Origin: Rhodanobacter sp. LX-99
Lineage (GTDB): Bacteria > Pseudomonadota > Gammaproteobacteria > Xanthomonadales > Rhodanobacteraceae
DNA length: 64,000 nucleotides
Reading direction: 5' to 3'
Assembly: GCF_018599185.1 (NCBI RefSeq)
Contig: NZ_JAHFVL010000002.1
Coordinates: forward strand, 1 to 64,000
Both the position numbers and the translations under genes were made by a program. The stretch's first letter is position 1. Every line of letters begins with the position of its first letter. Shown here in pieces: positions 62,541-64,000 of the stretch. The notes below the pieces were generated by a model. That model saw only the letters and a program-made list of their open reading frames with translations, was not told the origin of the DNA and did not search any database.

Positions 62541-62639
62541 ATGCGCGCCAGCGATGGCGTGGGGAAGACTTCGCGCGACACTGATCCCGACGGCAAGGAG
62601 GACGGTGATGAGGGCAACTGGAAGGCCGATCATGAATGA
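62541..62639 (+). CDS. Possible 32-residue acidic peptide
   Basis: A small open frame reading MRASDGVGKTSRDTDPDGKE and then DGDEGNWKADHE. It begins 9 bases after the PAAR stop and ends shortly before the methyltransferase gene. There is no ribosome site. Its composition is unlike a random frame, but it may be only spacer. Confidence 0.25.
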   Translation: MRASDGVGKTSRDTDPDGKEDGDEGNWKADHE

Positions 62640-62654
62640 CCCGCGGATGCCGGG

Positions 62655-64000
62655 ATGAGGCGGGCGTCGGCCAGCCGGGCGGGGCGCAAGCGGCATGCGG
62701 CGGATGTCGATCATGGCGTGGTCGCCATGCTGCGCCAGGCGGTCGAGGTGCATCGGATCGGGCAACTGGATGCCGCGGAGGCGTTCTACCGCAGGGCGCT
62801 GCAGATGCAGGCCGGGCAGCCCGACGCGCTGCATTTTCTCGGCGTGCTGTGCCACCAGCGCGGGCGCAGCGACGAAGGCATCCGGCTGATCCGGATGGCC
62901 TTGCGGGCCGCCCCGCTGCATGCCGACGCGCACAACAATCTCGGCAACATCCACAAGGAAACCGGCAAACTCGCCGAGGCCGAGGCCTGCTATCGCCAGG
63001 CGCTGGCATGCAATGGGCAGCATCACGATGCGTTGGGCAACCTGGCGCTGGTGCTGGAGGCGCAGCAGCGCTTCCAGGAAGCATTCCAGGCCTATGCCGA
63101 GCTGCTTGAACGGGCGCCACAACTCAGCCTCGCGCATTACCTGATGGGCATGTACCTGCGCAGGCATGTGAACGAAATCGAGGATCTGGAGCACGCCGTG
63201 GCCTGTTTCAGGAACGCGGTCCGCTGCGACGGCGGCAATGTGCGTGCTCTCGATGCGCTCGGTGTCACCCTTTACATGCTTGGCCGGCAGGAGGAGGCGA
63301 TCGGGGCTTACCGTGACTGGCTCGGCCGCGAGCCGGACAATCCCGTGCCGCGGCACATGCTCGCCGCTTGCGGCGGCGAAGCGGCGCCGCCACGGGCGGA
63401 CGATGCTTATGTGCGCGAGGTGTTCGACCGGTTCGCCGAAAGCTTCGACGAGCAGTTGCTGAAGAACCTGGACTATCGCGCGCCGCAGGTCCTGGTCGAC
63501 GCATTGACTGGCGTTCTTGGGGTGGCCGAGGGCGCGCTGGACGTGCTCGACGCCGGTTGCGGCACCGGCCTGTGCGGTCCGTTGATCAGGCCGCATGCGC
63601 GTCGGCTGGATGGCGTGGACCTGTCCGGCGGCATGCTCGAAAAGGCCCGCCTGCGCGGCGGTTACGACGAGCTCGTGGCAGCCGAGCTGACCGCGTATCT
63701 GCAGGATCATCCGGAAACCTGGGACGTCGTGTTGTCCGCCGATACGCTGGTCTACTTCGGCGACCTGGCGGAGGTGCTTGCGGCGACCCACGCGGCACTG
63801 CGGGCTGGCGGTCGGGTGGCCTTCACGCTGGAGGCGATGGATGCCGACGAGGATCGTTCCGAACTGTCTTCCAGTGGCCGCTATCGGCATGCGCGTCGCT
63901 ATGTCGAGCGCGTGCTGGATGCGGCCGGTTTCGTGGAGGTGAACATTGCCGCGTCCGCACTGCGCAAGGAAGTGGGCAAGCCGGTGGCCGGCTGGGTGGT
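62655..64000 (+). CDS. TPR-repeat SAM-dependent methyltransferase (3' end outside window)
   Basis: At least 448 residues; the frame is open to the last base. The N-terminal half is a row of TPR units, for example LDAAEAFYRRALQMQAGQPDALHFLGVL and ADAHNNLGNIHKETGKLAEAEACYRQAL. Around residue 296 the class I methyltransferase motif I VLDAGCGTGLCG appears, followed by LDGVDLSGGMLEKAR (motif II, acidic end binding SAM) and WDVVLSADTLVYFGDLAEVL. The TPR part probably binds the protein or sugar substrate. It follows the PAAR gene in the type VI cargo segment. The start could be further up; ATG 62655 has no strong ribosome site. Confidence 0.82.
   Translation, partial: MRRASASRAGRKRHAADVDHGVVAMLRQAVEVHRIGQLDAAEAFYRRALQMQAGQPDALHFLGVLCHQRGRSDEGIRLIRMALRAAPLHADAHNNLGNIHKETGKLAEAEACYRQALACNGQHHDALGNLALVLEAQQRFQEAFQAYAELLERAPQLSLAHYLMGMYLRRHVNEIEDLEHAVACFRNAVRCDGGNVRALDALGVTLYMLGRQEEAIGAYRDWLGREPDNPVPRHMLAACGGEAAPPRADDAYVREVFDRFAESFDEQLLKNLDYRAPQVLVDALTGVLGVAEGALDVLDAGCGTGLCGPLIRPHARRLDGVDLSGGMLEKARLRGGYDELVAAELTAYLQDHPETWDVVLSADTLVYFGDLAEVLAATHAALRAGGRVAFTLEAMDADEDRSELSSSGRYRHARRYVERVLDAAGFVEVNIAASALRKEVGKPVAGWV

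Overview
The window is GC-rich, densely coding DNA from a denitrifying gammaproteobacterium. The mix of genes (copper nitrite reductase tail, quinol-type NO reductase, FNR/ANR-type regulator, FabA/FabB, UbiU/UbiV/UbiT, TonB-linked glycan locus with a tryptophan-halogenase-like protein, tagJ-containing type VI secretion cluster) fits the Xanthomonadales, most likely the Rhodanobacteraceae (Rhodanobacter/Dyella group). That placement is inferred from gene content only.

Region 1 (1-30 kb) is an anaerobic-respiration region. It holds the end of nirK, an outer-membrane porin, a DUF2249 / membrane protein / chorismate mutase-UbiT fusion / nadA / nadB operon, fabA-fabB, an HD-GYP protein, ubiU-ubiV, a five-gene operon ending in ubiD, norB, universal stress proteins, an FNR-type regulator with all four cluster cysteines, cytochrome b561, and an SDR / stress protein / P-type ATPase / beta-CASP hydrolase operon. 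Nine FNR-type sites (TTGA[C/T]-N4-[A/G]TCA[A/G]) tie most of these units into one apparent regulon. Six are full matches and three have one terminal mismatch. One lies inside the coding sequence of the chorismate mutase-UbiT fusion, in the linker between the two domains.

Region 2 (30-35 kb) has an orphan pseudopilin and uvrB, then tRNA-Val(GAC) with its own promoter and hairpin. The tRNA is followed by a small degraded island: an integrase C-terminal fragment, another gene fragment, a hipBA-type toxin-antitoxin pair, and a frameshifted lipoprotein at the far edge.

Region 3 (34.7-49.1 kb) is a mannoside-utilisation locus. It encodes a TonB-dependent receptor, a flavin halogenase-like protein, GH2 beta-mannosidase, an AGE-family mannose isomerase, a PfkB fructokinase, a LacI regulator and a GH92 alpha-mannosidase. 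Four copies of an operator with consensus TTTTAGATCGATCTAAAA sit in front of the three transcription units. The chemistry implied is mannoside to mannose to fructose to fructose-6-phosphate. The lacI gene has no ATG, GTG or TTG start and seems to begin with CTG.

Region 4 (50-64 kb) is part of a type VI secretion cluster: tssB, tssC, hcp, tagJ, tssE, tssF, tssG, tssH (clpV). A cargo segment follows with a metzincin-like metallopeptidase (candidate effector), an unrecognised protein with a hydrophobic segment, a PAAR tip protein, and a TPR-methyltransferase that runs off the window end. The membrane complex (TssJ/K/L/M), TssA and VgrG are not in this window.
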